DNA of 64,000 bases from JAZKAR01 sp040389065 (GCA_040389065.1 JAZKAR010000011.1:102705-166704); one strand, 5' to 3'; shown: positions 18,313 to 28,172, counted from the first letter of the stretch. Made by a program: numbers and translations. The notes: generated from the letters alone by a model not told the origin.

Positions 18313-18432
18313 TTAGAAGTTACGCATTTGGGTTCTATCCAGGCATAGCAACGCAGACAGTACAAGCAGTACTGCAAGTTGCTATAACACGGGGTGTCCA
18401 ACACCGAGAGAACCCAAATGCGTAACTTCTAA
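18313..18432 (-). repeat. Dispersed palindromic repeat, copy 4 (best palindrome)
   Basis: A 120-bp element with near-perfect outer arms (TTAGAAGTTACGCATTTGGG and its complement). Inner arms are GCATAGCAACGCAGACAGTAC against GTACTGCAAGTTGCTATAAC. By its core it is in the reverse orientation to copies 1, 6 and 8. It is the only copy found between divergent genes (dps and mgtA). The rest of 18074-18560 has no supported gene. Confidence 0.9.
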
Positions 18433-18560
18433 TTTTATCAAAAAAGAAAGAAATATTAAAACTTGATGGTAATTACATTGACGATAAAGCGTAAAATAAA
18501 TAATGAGAGTTAAAAGCTAGATGGGCTAAATGGTTTTTTGAATGGCGTACAGAGGCACTT

Positions 18561-21332
18561 ATGAATTTAGATGTGTTTAAAGAAGTTTTTGTAAATTTTG
18601 TGCGTACCCATGGTATGTCGCGCCACTTTAAACGCTTGTTAATTTTAGATGTTTTTAAGCGCACATCGGTTGATAAAGAAGTTCCTAAAATTTTAGCTGA
18701 GTCCTTATTGCTTGCCTCAGAAGCTGAGCCAGAAAAACTTTTAAAACAGCTAGGCAGTTCTTTAAGCGGTTTAACAGAAACACAGGCTGATGTTGTACGC
18801 GCCCGTGTTGGTATGAATATTGTTGCTCACGAAAAGCCATTGTCTGCCTGGTTACATTTTTGGCTGAGTTATAAAAACCCATTTAACTTACTATTAACAG
18901 CCCTTGCAGCTGTTTCATATTACACAGAGGATATGAAAGCTACCATCGTGATTAGTATGATGGTGCTGCTTTCTACCTTTTTACGTTTTATTCAAGAGTC
19001 TAGGTCAAATAAAGCAGCTGATCAATTAAAAGAAATGGTGAGTAATACGACAACCGTAATACGTCGTCAAGAAGGGATAGATAATCAAGCTAAAGAAACC
19101 CCTCAGCATCCAGTCAATACTATTTTTTGCCCCCTCGATGCTAAACGTCTTGAAATCCCCATTAAAGATTTAGTACCTGGAGATATTATTCATTTATCCG
19201 CAGGCGATATGATCCCCGCTGACATGCGGATTCTTTCGGCAAAAGATCTATTCGTTAGCCAGTCAGCGATGACAGGCGAGTCGTTACCTGTAGAAAAATT
19301 TACGGTCGATGTAGGCTTAAAAACACGCAATCCCTTAGAACTAGATAATTTATGTTTTATGGGTACGAATGTTGTGAGCGGTTCAGCAACAGCTCTTGTT
19401 ATTAATACCGGTAATCAAACCTATTTTGGAACTTTAGCCGAGCGTGTAACAGCTACAGATAGGGGGGCGACTGCGTTTCAGCAGGGCGTTAATCAGGTCA
19501 GCTGGTTATTGATTCGTTTTATGTTGGTGATGACACCCATTGTTTTTTTTCTGAATGGGTTTACTAAGCATAATTGGGTAGAAGCGTTTTTATTTGCACT
19601 CTCTATCGCCGTTGGATTAACCCCTGAAATGTTACCGATGATTGTGACCTCAACATTGGCAAAAGGGGCAGTATTTTTATCAAGACAAAAGGTGATTGTA
19701 AAAAGGCTTGATGCTATTCAAAGTTTTGGTGCAATGGATGTATTGTGTACAGATAAAACAGGAACATTAACGCAAGATAAGATTTTTTTAGAGCGCCAAA
19801 CCGATATTTTGGGGCAACCTGATGAAATGGTGCTTGAGTATGCGTATCTAAACAGCTATTACCAAACAGGTCTCAAAAATTTGCTAGATGTTGCGGTGCT
19901 TGAGCATGCAGAGTTAATGCATGAAATGAATATTTCGTCTGAGTATCGCAAGGTAGATGAAGTCCCCTTTGATTTTCAGCGAAGACGCATGTCAGTTATC
20001 GTTAGCGAGCGAGAGGATCACCACGAGCTAATTTGCAAAGGCGCTGTTGAAGAAATTGTTTCTGTATGCACTCACGCACGTTATAAAGGTGAAACAGTTC
20101 CTTTAAGCGAAGAATTACTATCAACAATTCATGAAACTACAGGCAACTTAAATACCGAGGGCCTGCGTGTAGTAGCCGTAGCGGTAAAAGATTTACCTCC
20201 CCATAAAGAAACATATAGTGTTGCAGATGAATCTGAATTAATACTGGTGGGGTATGTTGCTTTTTTAGATCCACCGAAAGATTCTACAAAACCTGCATTG
20301 GCTGCACTGAAAGAGCATGGCATTCAGGTTAAAATTCTTACCGGCGATAATGAGCGTGTTACAGCAAAAATTTGTCGTGAAGTAGGGCTATCTGTTGAAG
20401 GTATGTTACTCGGCTCAGACATTGAATCGATGAGTGATACAGATTTAATTGAAGCGGTAGATAAAACAACGGTTTTTGCTAAGCTAAGCCCTGCGCATAA
20501 AGAGCGAATTGTGCAGGTATTGCACGATAAAGGGCACGTAGTAGGCTTTATGGGCGATGGAATTAATGACGCACCTGCTTTGCGCGCTGCGGATATTGGA
20601 ATCTCAGTTGATACAGCGGTTGATATTGCTAAAGAAGCTGCTGATATTATTCTTTTGGAAAAAAGTTTAATGGTATTAGAGGCGGGTGTTTTAGAAGGCA
20701 GAAAAACGTTTGCTAATATGCTTAAATATATAAAAATGACAGCAAGCTCCAATTTTGGAAATGTGTTTTCAATTCTAGCAGCAAGCGCCTTTTTACCTTT
20801 TTTGCCTATGCTTCCCTTGCATTTACTGGTTCAAAATCTTTTGTATGATATCTCTCAAATTGGGATTCCTTTTGATCATGTTGACACTGAGTTTTTAAAA
20901 AAGCCGCAGCAATGGAACCCTACTGATATTGGGCGTTTTATGATGTATTTTGGCCCTATTAGCTCCTTATTTGATATCAGCACCTATGCATTAATGTGGT
21001 TTGTATTTGGGGCTAATAGCACAGCGAACCAAACCCTTTTTCAATCAGGATGGTTTGTTGAAGGTTTGTTATCGCAAACGTTAATTGTTCACATGATTCG
21101 TACTCAAAAAATTCCATTTATCCAAAGTCGTGCCTCTGTACCGATGATGTCAATGACAATCATCGTCATCGTAATTGGCTTAAGCATAGTGATGTCACCT
21201 CTGGCGCATTATTTTAGATTGCAGGCATTGCCTCCTCAGTACTTTATTTGGTTGGTAGGAATATTATTAAGTTATATGATGCTTACGCAATGGATGAAGG
21301 GGTGGTATACCCGCCGCTACGGATGGCAATAA
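18561..21332 (+). CDS. mgtA: Magnesium-importing P-type ATPase
   Basis: A 923-residue P-type ATPase of the MgtA/MgtB class that imports Mg2+ across the inner membrane. It has the TGES actuator motif, the phosphorylated aspartate D398 in CTDKTGTLTQ, KGAVEEI in the nucleotide domain and the MGDGINDAPALRAADIGISV hinge. About ten membrane segments are present, with the characteristic C-terminal set. A GAGG lies before the ATG. The 128-bp leader after repeat copy 4 shows no obvious Mg-sensing riboswitch or mgtL-like ORF. The stop codon is followed within a few bases by a large palindrome. No mgtC is adjacent. Confidence 0.95.
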   Translation: MNLDVFKEVFVNFVRTHGMSRHFKRLLILDVFKRTSVDKEVPKILAESLLLASEAEPEKLLKQLGSSLSGLTETQADVVRARVGMNIVAHEKPLSAWLHFWLSYKNPFNLLLTALAAVSYYTEDMKATIVISMMVLLSTFLRFIQESRSNKAADQLKEMVSNTTTVIRRQEGIDNQAKETPQHPVNTIFCPLDAKRLEIPIKDLVPGDIIHLSAGDMIPADMRILSAKDLFVSQSAMTGESLPVEKFTVDVGLKTRNPLELDNLCFMGTNVVSGSATALVINTGNQTYFGTLAERVTATDRGATAFQQGVNQVSWLLIRFMLVMTPIVFFLNGFTKHNWVEAFLFALSIAVGLTPEMLPMIVTSTLAKGAVFLSRQKVIVKRLDAIQSFGAMDVLCTDKTGTLTQDKIFLERQTDILGQPDEMVLEYAYLNSYYQTGLKNLLDVAVLEHAELMHEMNISSEYRKVDEVPFDFQRRRMSVIVSEREDHHELICKGAVEEIVSVCTHARYKGETVPLSEELLSTIHETTGNLNTEGLRVVAVAVKDLPPHKETYSVADESELILVGYVAFLDPPKDSTKPALAALKEHGIQVKILTGDNERVTAKICREVGLSVEGMLLGSDIESMSDTDLIEAVDKTTVFAKLSPAHKERIVQVLHDKGHVVGFMGDGINDAPALRAADIGISVDTAVDIAKEAADIILLEKSLMVLEAGVLEGRKTFANMLKYIKMTASSNFGNVFSILAASAFLPFLPMLPLHLLVQNLLYDISQIGIPFDHVDTEFLKKPQQWNPTDIGRFMMYFGPISSLFDISTYALMWFVFGANSTANQTLFQSGWFVEGLLSQTLIVHMIRTQKIPFIQSRASVPMMSMTIIVIVIGLSIVMSPLAHYFRLQALPPQYFIWLVGILLSYMMLTQWMKGWYTRRYGWQ

Positions 21333-21443
21333 AACCAGGCCTAGCCCGCAACTGCTCCAGCGGCGTTGTGGCATCTTGCCGTACTTGCGTACTGTCTGCG
21401 ATGCCACGCCTTGCTGGAGCAGCTGGGGGCTAGGCCTGGGTTG
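21333..21443 (+). repeat. Palindrome behind mgtA, founder of the tandem array
   Basis: An imperfect palindrome about 110 bp long. AACCAGGCCTAGCCCGCAACT and GCTCCAG on the left pair with CTGGAGCAGCTG and GGGCTAGGCCTGGGTT on the right. The core TTGCCGTACTTGCGTACTGTCTGCG is shared with the dispersed repeats, apart from local changes. Its stem starts just past the mgtA stop, so it probably also folds in the mgtA mRNA 3' end. Confidence 0.85.
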
Positions 21444-21890
21444 GTTTAAATTAAGATGGTGCTTTAAAGCTTTGGCTGTGTTGTGGCAACTTGTTGGATG
21501 GGTGTACTGTCTGCGGCTCTACGCTTTGCTGGAGCAACGGAGGTTTAAGCCTGGGTTGGTTTAAATTAAAATGGCGCTTTAAAGCTTAGCTGTGTTGTGG
21601 CATTTTGCTGTATGTGTGTACTGTCTGCAGCTCTACGCTTGCTGGAGCAACCGAAGGTTTAGGCCTGGATTGGTCTAAATTAAGATGGTGCTTTAAAGCT
21701 TTGGCTGTGTTGTGGAATTTTGTTGTATGTGTGTACTGTCTGTGGCTCTACGCTTTGCTGGAGCAGTTGAGGCTTAGGCTGGGTTGATTTTGTGTAAATT
21801 AAGCCGGTGCTTTAAAGGTTTGGTTACATTGTTGAATTTTGCCGAGCAAATTGTCTGCGACGCTACATTTTGCTACAGCAACTATAGGTA
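21333..21890 (+). repeat. Tandem array, five units of about 115 bp
   Basis: The string ACTGTCTG (or a one-base variant) recurs near 21391, 21506, 21620, 21735 and 21850, giving spacings of 114-115 bp. Each unit also holds GCTCTACGCTTTGCTGGAGCA-like and TTTAAATTAAGATGGTGCTTTAAAG-like blocks. The last unit is the most diverged. The unit length is not a multiple of three, and the short frames inside are not credible genes. Confidence 0.85.
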
Positions 21891-21902
21891 AAACCTATTT
21901 TT

Positions 21903-21944
21903 ATTATTCCCTCTCCCCTTGAGGGAGAGGGTAGGGTGAGGGGT
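21903..21944. repeat. CCCTCTCC/GGGAGAGGG inverted repeat
   Basis: CCCTCTCCCCTTGAGGGAGAGGG forms a short-loop hairpin and is followed by TAGGGTGAGGGG. Related hairpins lie at 57678-57702 and, degenerate, near 13138. It sits between the tandem array and the convergent chemoreceptor gene. Confidence 0.7.
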
Positions 21945-22029
21945 ATGCTTATTACGCACTACTACGGTTGGTTTAACCTGTTCCCTTTATTCTAGCTGTT
22001 GTAAAGGGTCTTGAGATTGAGCTGTTGTT

Positions 22030-23655
22030 TTAACTAACTTTAAATGACTGCACCAAACTTCCTAATTCATTCGAAGAAATAGTAAGCACACTTGTTGCTT
22101 GATTTAAAATATTAACCTGGTCAGAGCTTTTTTGGGTGATGTCTTGTAATTTTTCTGCGTGATGGTGAATTCGTTCCACAACTTCGGTTTGGTGCTGCAT
22201 GGCGATACTAGCTTCACGCATAATTTCGCGTAGGCGATTGGCGTTATCGCATGTGTCTTGAACTGAGTTAGTCAGCATAATAATTTGATCTAAGTTACTT
22301 CCAACCCAAGTGCCTGATATTGAAAGAGAGTCAACTGAGCTTTTCACTTGATTTTTAATTTCTGAGGCGAGCGTATTAATTTCTTTTGTGGCTTCACTGG
22401 TGCGTTCAGCAAGCATACGTACTTCATCTGCCACAACCGCAAAACCTCTTCCTTGTTCTCCTGCTCGTGCAGATTCAATCGAGGCATTGAGAGCCAGTAA
22501 ATTAGTGCGCGCTGATATATCAGAAATGGTGCGTGTCATCACTCCAATAGAGTCAACGGTTTGGTTTAGTTTGTGTGTATTAACAATGTTATGTTGTAAA
22601 TCTTCACTAAACTGGCGAAATGCTTCTTGAAGGGAGCCAAGTGCTTCAACGTCACCTTGCATGCGTGTGGTGGTTTCTACACTTTCAGTTAATGCATGTT
22701 CAAAGCGCGATTGAGTTGTTTCCGTTTGTTCTCTAACGGTACTGGCTGAAATATTAAGCTCATTGGTAACTTCAAAGAGTATCTCGGTTGATGCGGCTGC
22801 CCCTTTGGCTACATTACCCACTTGTATAATATTATTTTGCATAGAAGCGCTACGGCTAACCACTGCTTGGATGAGTCCACTTAAATGTGTGACCATTTTT
22901 CCCATTGAGCGCGTCATTTCACCGACTTCATCTTTACGCTGGGTACTGCTGTAAGTAGGAATCCAAACCGTTAAATCCCCTCTCGATAGTGCACGTAAGC
23001 TATGCATAATATCAATGATCGACATAGAAATAGAGCTTGCATATAGCCACGACCCCAGCATCAGTAACACAATACTGGCAAAATTTGCTGCAATAATAAT
23101 GACAAGCGTTTTATGGGTTGATTCTTGTGTTTTGGTAGCAATGCTTGTTAAGTTTCGTTGGGCAAATTCAGTTAGTGCGGTTGAAAGTTGAGCAATCCGA
23201 TCTAGTTCGCGGCGTAAGTTACGTAATTCTGCAAGCGCCTCTTCTTTTTTATTGTTTTTAGCAAATCGAATGACGTTCATACGCTTAGGTGCCATAATAC
23301 CATTCAACTTTATCATTTCTTGAAGCGAACGATTTTCTTTAAAAAGCGGTTTTAAACTTTGCATATCCTCTTCGAGGGCAGAGCTGTTTGCAATAGAAGA
23401 AACCGTTAGTGTTTTTATTTCAGCCGGATCAGGCTCAGCCAGTAGGTGATAAAGGTCGCGTTCAACATTGCCCAGCGAACGCTTTACGCGCACAGCTACT
23501 TCAATCGCATTTCGATTCTCTTCTACTAAAACGCTTTGTATTTGAGCGGTTTGACTCATTCTAAAATAGATATATAGGCTTGAGAGAGCAATGACGAGAG
23601 CGGCTGCTAATACCATTGCTAAAATTTGGTGTTTGAGTGATCGGAAAATAAACAC
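22030..23655 (-). CDS. Methyl-accepting chemotaxis protein
   Basis: A 541-residue transmembrane chemoreceptor. TM1 spans about residues 12-31. A periplasmic helical sensor of about 150 residues follows, in the size range of four-helix-bundle ligand domains. TM2 is near 190-210, then a HAMP-like linker. The cytoplasmic signalling domain has the conserved hairpin tip with RTNLLALNASIESARAGEQG and GFAVVADEV. There is no C-terminal CheR/CheB pentapeptide. The ligand is unknown. It has the same build as the receptor at 49861-51564, and no che genes lie nearby. Confidence 0.93.
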   Translation of the reverse strand: MFIFRSLKHQILAMVLAAALVIALSSLYIYFRMSQTAQIQSVLVEENRNAIEVAVRVKRSLGNVERDLYHLLAEPDPAEIKTLTVSSIANSSALEEDMQSLKPLFKENRSLQEMIKLNGIMAPKRMNVIRFAKNNKKEEALAELRNLRRELDRIAQLSTALTEFAQRNLTSIATKTQESTHKTLVIIIAANFASIVLLMLGSWLYASSISMSIIDIMHSLRALSRGDLTVWIPTYSSTQRKDEVGEMTRSMGKMVTHLSGLIQAVVSRSASMQNNIIQVGNVAKGAAASTEILFEVTNELNISASTVREQTETTQSRFEHALTESVETTTRMQGDVEALGSLQEAFRQFSEDLQHNIVNTHKLNQTVDSIGVMTRTISDISARTNLLALNASIESARAGEQGRGFAVVADEVRMLAERTSEATKEINTLASEIKNQVKSSVDSLSISGTWVGSNLDQIIMLTNSVQDTCDNANRLREIMREASIAMQHQTEVVERIHHHAEKLQDITQKSSDQVNILNQATSVLTISSNELGSLVQSFKVS

Positions 23656-24018
23656 AACTTTCCTCCCTATTTTTCATATGGTGTGAGATTCTGAATAAAC
23701 AGCGTCATAATCTATTACGCTACTGAAAGGTAAATTAAAGGTGAAAATTATTTTGGTTCGTAGATAATTGCTTGCTAAACGCAACTCAAACTGCTGTTAA
23801 ACACCTCTCAGTTTTCTTGTTTTAGTCACAGAAAATATTGCGGTGGTGAGCATCATGAAAAATTGAGTTTAGTAATACACTTTTCCTTTTACGTAATGAT
23901 CAACGACCTGTTCACGCTTTTTTGCAGAGCCATCATGAAAATAAGGTGAGTTGTTTTTTTATTTGAAGGGCAGCTTGAGCTAAAATAGCGTTATTATTTA
24001 GGGGGATGTAAGCACGCC
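23656..24018. other. Intergenic region upstream of hrpA
   Basis: Upstream DNA for the divergent chemoreceptor and hrpA genes. Apart from the cytochrome c peroxidase relic at 23869-23949, nothing coding is visible, and no convincing promoter was found. Confidence 0.5.
23869..23949 (-). pseudogene. Relic of a cytochrome c peroxidase C-terminus
   Basis: Read on the minus strand, 25 codons give PYFHDGSAKK, then REQVVDHYVKGK, then VYY and a TAA stop. This matches the conserved segment of diheme cytochrome c peroxidase/MauG proteins. The intact gene at 52841 has PYFHDGSAKD and VVEHYVKGG at residues 298-319. An in-frame stop lies a few codons upstream of the match, and hrpA begins soon after, so no heme-binding part remains. 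I infer an old deletion that left only the tail of a second peroxidase gene. Confidence 0.72.
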
Positions 24019-27000
24019 ATGACAAAGCAAGAAAAAGAATCAACCCATATGAGATCAGGGTCTCATAATAATTCAAATAATAAAGCGCCTCGTCATCGGT
24101 ATGAAAATAAAGGACATGCCTCAACCCAACGATTATCAAAAGAACAAATTTTAGAACGTCAGCGCGAGCATCAATTGGCACGTCAAGCGCGCATCCCTGC
24201 ACTTTCAGTGCCGGCAAATCTACCTGTTGCTGCGTTTGTGGATGAACTGCAACAAGCGATTGCCAAACATTCAGTTGTCATTGTTGCAGGAGAAACAGGG
24301 TCAGGAAAAACCACCCAACTGCCTAAACTTGCGTTAGCTGCAGGGTGTGGCTTAAATGGTTGGATAGGGCATACGCAGCCGCGTCGCTTGGCAGCCAGAA
24401 TGGTGGCTGCGCGCTTAGCAGAAGAGTTAGGGTCTCCGTTAGGTGGCCCACACGCGCTGGTGGGCTCTAAGGTGCGTTTTGCAGATCACAGCCACCCTGA
24501 TCATCTTATTAAAGTTATGACAGATGGCGTGTTGTTAATGGAGTTGATAAGAGATCGGCGTTTACAACAATACGATACGCTTATTATTGATGAGGCCCAC
24601 GAACGATCACTCAATATTGATTTCTTGTTGGGATACTTAAAACAGCTTCAGGTAACACGTCCTGAACTTAAGTTAATTATTACATCTGCTACGCTTGATT
24701 CTGATCGCTTTTCAGCCTTCTTTGAAGGCGCTCCCATTCTTAATATTCCAGGAAAAACGTATCCTATAGAAATGCGCTATCGTCCGCTTTATGAGAATGA
24801 GCTGGAAATGTCTGAAGGGATATTTCATGCCATTGATGAGCTGCAAACATATGGCTCAGGTGATGTTTTAGTGTTTTTGCCTGGTGAGCGTGAAATTAGG
24901 GAAACTCAACGTTATCTAGAAGGCAAAATTTCGAATATGAATATTTTGCCTCTGTACTCACGTTTAAACGCAGCAGCTCAGGAGCGCATTTTTCATCCTA
25001 AAAGCAGCGAGCGGCGAGTGATATTAGCCACTAACGTAGCGGAAACATCGTTAACTGTTCCAGGAATTCGCTATGTAGTTGATACCGGGTTGGCGCGTAT
25101 TTCTCGGTACTTGCCTCGTCAGAAAATTGAACGGTTACAGGTAGAACCTATTGATCAATCTTCTGCTCGGCAGCGTGCTGGTCGCTGCGGTCGAACCATG
25201 CCAGGTGTTTGTATCAGGCTGTACGCTGAAGAAGATTTATTGGCGCGTCCTGCATACCCTGACCCCGAAGTTTTAAGAACGTCGCTGGCAGGCGTAGTAC
25301 TTAAAATGGCGGCTTTGCATATGGGTTCGGTGGAAAGCTTTCCTTGGTTAAATCCTCCTGCATCACGCGCTATTGTTGAAGCGCATCAAAGTTTACAAGA
25401 GCTTGGCGCATTAGATGACAATCTTGAATGCACTACCTTAGGAAAAGCCTTATCTAAATTGCCGTTAGAACCCAGATTGGGCGCTATGCTTCTTTCAGCG
25501 CATGATCAAGACGTTTTAATGGAAGCATTAATTATCCTAAGTGGTCATGCAACTGGTGACCCGCGAGAAAGACCATTGGAAAAGGCACAAGCAGCCGATC
25601 AAGCGCATAGAATTTTTGTTGATGAACGATCAGATTTTTTAGGGTGGTTAAAGCTGTGGGATGCAATAGAAACCCATACTGAAGGTAAAACACGTCGTCA
25701 GCAGCAAGATTGGTTCGATCGAAACTTCATTAATGGTCGCCGTGTTCATGAGTGGCAGGCATTTTTTGATCAACTTGCAGAGCAGCTAGATACACTGGGA
25801 TGGTCTCTAAATAAAAGGCATATAGTCTCTGAGCCGCAACCCAATCAAACTGGCTCATCAACACCTTCTAAAAAAGATAAACAACACTCACGTGAAGCTT
25901 CCTCCTCTCCCCAAGCCTTAGGGGCCGATGTTTTTAGCGCACGCTTACATCAAGCTTTATTGATAGGGGTACTCGATTGGGTAGGGCAATGGCAGCCTGA
26001 GCATCAAAGTTATTTAGGTTCACGGGGGCAACGCTTTCAAATACATCCTTCCAGTGCGCTTAAGAAACGAAAGCCGCTTTGGATTATGGCAGGAGAACAA
26101 ATTGAAACTACTCAACGTTTTGGGCGAGAGGTGGCTGAATGTGATCCTGCTTGGATTGAGCACGTTGCTGCTCACCGTTTAAGTCGGCAGTATCTTGAAC
26201 CACATTGGGAACATAAAACGCAGCAGCCGGTAGCGTTTGAGCGGATAAGTTTTGGGCAATTGGTATTGTTTGCACGTCGAAAAGTACGCTATGCGCCGAT
26301 TGATCCTGAAGCGGCGCGAGAAATAATGTTGCGCGATGCGCTAGTGGGTGGGCGTTTAGAGTGCGATTTACCATTTTGGATACACCATCGTTCGCAATTG
26401 CAGCGTTTAGAGGAGTGGCAGATTCGCGACCGCAGCCATCGTGCTTTGCTTGATGAAGAGCGTTTATATCGCTGGTATGCAGATAAAATTCCTGCCGAAA
26501 TTTTTGATTTAAGAAGTTTAAAGCAATGGCACAACCAGCTTGAACCTGCTTCACAGCAAGCGCTTGAATGGGCAATGGATGATGTTGTTTGGCAGAGCGA
26601 TGGCGTAGAGTGGAAGCAGTTTCCTGATGAATGGGTGATTGATGGTATTTCTTTTCATCTACGGTATTGCTATGACCCTAAGCGTAATGATGATGGCGTA
26701 ACGCTCGAAGTGCCCTTACCCCATTTGAATCGGTTAAGTGACGATGCTGTCAGTTGGAATGTTCCTGGTTTATGGCGGGAAATTATTGCTGATCGTATTA
26801 AAGCGCTGCCTAAATTATACCGCCAGCGTTTTCTACCGCCTGATGCGTGGGTAACGCGTTTCTTAGAGCACCAAACGCCCTTTAAAGAAAATCTTGAAAC
26901 AGCTTTATGGCAATTTTTACGTTCACAAGTTCATGAATGGAAAACAGAAGCTATGTTGCCATGGGATAAACCTCGCCCCCAGCATTTGGCGTTAGGTTTA

Positions 27001-28011
27001 GAAGTGCAAGATGAAAAGGGTGAAGCAGTAGGCTATTTTCGCTCTGTCGATGATGCAAAAGCTGCTTTTTCGCAACAAGCAGGCCAAGCATTTCAAGAAA
27101 CCGTGCAAGACGTTTTTGCCGTGCGTTATGTACCTTCATGGGATTGGCCAGCTGCCGACTTAGCGCAATCAGTACAGTGGGGCAACGCTAATAATGCAAT
27201 GACAGTGTTCTCAGCACTTCAGGCAGAAGGTGACCAAGGGGTAGCACTACAATATTTTGAAACCTCACTCATTGCTGAAAAAGCGCATCTAAATGGTGTC
27301 TTGCATCTTTTAAAATATCATCTAAAGCGAGAGCTAGAGCAACAGATTCCGCAATTAAAAAATGCGACTGCATTAATGTTGCCTTTTCGATCAGTTGCTG
27401 ATGTAGAGGCGTGGCAGCGTGCACTTACGCAAGTAGTGTTACAACGTGCAGCCTGGGGAGAAGATGAGGTATTGCCATGGAAAGTATCAGAATTTGATGT
27501 TTTAAAACAGCGTACACGCACACGTTTACCAGCCGTCGTTCAAGCTGCTCTACAGCATATGCAAAGCATCGGTCAGGCTTATATAAAATTAAATCAAGCA
27601 ATTCAAGCGTTACAGGCAGGCCATCCTCTTAAAACTGTGGCAGTTCAACGACGCGATCGTTTGCTTCCTGCTGATTGGATGGCGCTTACTCCCTGGAGCC
27701 AGTGGGGACATTTGTCGCGTTATTTAGAAGCATTAAATCGTCGCGTTCAGCGTTACGCAGAGCAACGTGATAGGGATAGCCGGAATAGTCAAAATTGGGA
27801 AAACTGGTGGAATCGCTGGCAGGCTTCTTGCCAGCGTTGGATAAGAGTAAGCGAGCCTGTTCCTGCTGTGTTGTTAGAGTTTCGATGGCAGCTTGAGGAG
27901 CTGGCTGTTTCACTTTGGGCTCAAGAGTTAAAAACACCTTATCCTATATCCTTTAAGCGCATTGAAAAGACATGGGAAGGTATTACGAAAGAGTTGGCTG
28001 TACGTACTTAA
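24019..28011 (+). CDS. hrpA: ATP-dependent RNA helicase HrpA
   Basis: A 1330-residue DEAH-box helicase of the HrpA type. The first about 55 residues are charged and likely disordered. Walker A (GETGSGKTTQLPK) is near residue 91, DEAH near residue 190, and motif VI is QRAGRCGR. HA2/OB-fold regions and the long HrpA-specific C-terminal domain (DUF3418-type) follow. A Ser/Lys-rich linker lies around residue 615. HrpA acts in mRNA processing and in rescue of collided ribosomes in E. coli. The start is uncertain: the first ATG has no close ribosome site, and a second ATG lies ten codons on. Confidence 0.94.
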   Translation: MTKQEKESTHMRSGSHNNSNNKAPRHRYENKGHASTQRLSKEQILERQREHQLARQARIPALSVPANLPVAAFVDELQQAIAKHSVVIVAGETGSGKTTQLPKLALAAGCGLNGWIGHTQPRRLAARMVAARLAEELGSPLGGPHALVGSKVRFADHSHPDHLIKVMTDGVLLMELIRDRRLQQYDTLIIDEAHERSLNIDFLLGYLKQLQVTRPELKLIITSATLDSDRFSAFFEGAPILNIPGKTYPIEMRYRPLYENELEMSEGIFHAIDELQTYGSGDVLVFLPGEREIRETQRYLEGKISNMNILPLYSRLNAAAQERIFHPKSSERRVILATNVAETSLTVPGIRYVVDTGLARISRYLPRQKIERLQVEPIDQSSARQRAGRCGRTMPGVCIRLYAEEDLLARPAYPDPEVLRTSLAGVVLKMAALHMGSVESFPWLNPPASRAIVEAHQSLQELGALDDNLECTTLGKALSKLPLEPRLGAMLLSAHDQDVLMEALIILSGHATGDPRERPLEKAQAADQAHRIFVDERSDFLGWLKLWDAIETHTEGKTRRQQQDWFDRNFINGRRVHEWQAFFDQLAEQLDTLGWSLNKRHIVSEPQPNQTGSSTPSKKDKQHSREASSSPQALGADVFSARLHQALLIGVLDWVGQWQPEHQSYLGSRGQRFQIHPSSALKKRKPLWIMAGEQIETTQRFGREVAECDPAWIEHVAAHRLSRQYLEPHWEHKTQQPVAFERISFGQLVLFARRKVRYAPIDPEAAREIMLRDALVGGRLECDLPFWIHHRSQLQRLEEWQIRDRSHRALLDEERLYRWYADKIPAEIFDLRSLKQWHNQLEPASQQALEWAMDDVVWQSDGVEWKQFPDEWVIDGISFHLRYCYDPKRNDDGVTLEVPLPHLNRLSDDAVSWNVPGLWREIIADRIKALPKLYRQRFLPPDAWVTRFLEHQTPFKENLETALWQFLRSQVHEWKTEAMLPWDKPRPQHLALGLEVQDEKGEAVGYFRSVDDAKAAFSQQAGQAFQETVQDVFAVRYVPSWDWPAADLAQSVQWGNANNAMTVFSALQAEGDQGVALQYFETSLIAEKAHLNGVLHLLKYHLKRELEQQIPQLKNATALMLPFRSVADVEAWQRALTQVVLQRAAWGEDEVLPWKVSEFDVLKQRTRTRLPAVVQAALQHMQSIGQAYIKLNQAIQALQAGHPLKTVAVQRRDRLLPADWMALTPWSQWGHLSRYLEALNRRVQRYAEQRDRDSRNSQNWENWWNRWQASCQRWIRVSEPVPAVLLEFRWQLEELAVSLWAQELKTPYPISFKRIEKTWEGITKELAVRT

Positions 28012-28021
28012 ACAAAATAAG

Positions 28022-28130
28022 TTAGAGGTTACGCAGTTGAGTTCTCTCGGCATGTTTATCACTTGCAGTACTCAATATACTGTCTGCGTTGCCATGCCTT
28101 CTTGATAGAACCCAACTAAGTAACTTCTAA
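28022..28130 (+). repeat. Dispersed palindromic repeat, copy 6
   Basis: Outer arms are TTAGAGGTTACGCAGTTGAG and CCCAACTAAGTAACTTCTAA. The core CAGTACTCAATATACTG runs into TCTGCGTTGCCATGCC. It starts 11 nt after the hrpA stop codon and precedes the tpiA promoter region. Confidence 0.88.
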
Positions 28131-28172
28131 TCAGTAATGGTTTGTTGAATAGGTTGTTGAATGATTTTTTAT

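Noticed and set aside
18433..18560. Mg-responsive leader for mgtA
   Set aside because: Only 128 bp lie between the repeat and the ATG, with no recognisable leader ORF or known riboswitch pattern.
20324..20752. Minus-strand frame of 142 codons inside mgtA
   Set aside because: Antisense shadow of a well-conserved P-type ATPase region.
21248..21787. Three plus-strand frames of about 60 codons in and before the tandem array
   Set aside because: They are similar only because the DNA repeats. They lie in shifting frames and lack ribosome sites.
21333..21890. Tandem array considered as a CRISPR array
   Set aside because: The whole 115-bp unit is repeated, with no unique spacers between short repeats, and no cas genes are present.
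23933..24217. Minus-strand frame of 94 codons across the hrpA start
   Set aside because: It overlaps the hrpA N-terminus in antisense and is in a different frame from the peroxidase relic.
26108..26575. Minus-strand frame of 155 codons inside hrpA
   Set aside because: Antisense shadow. The hrpA frame continues with conserved domain sequence.
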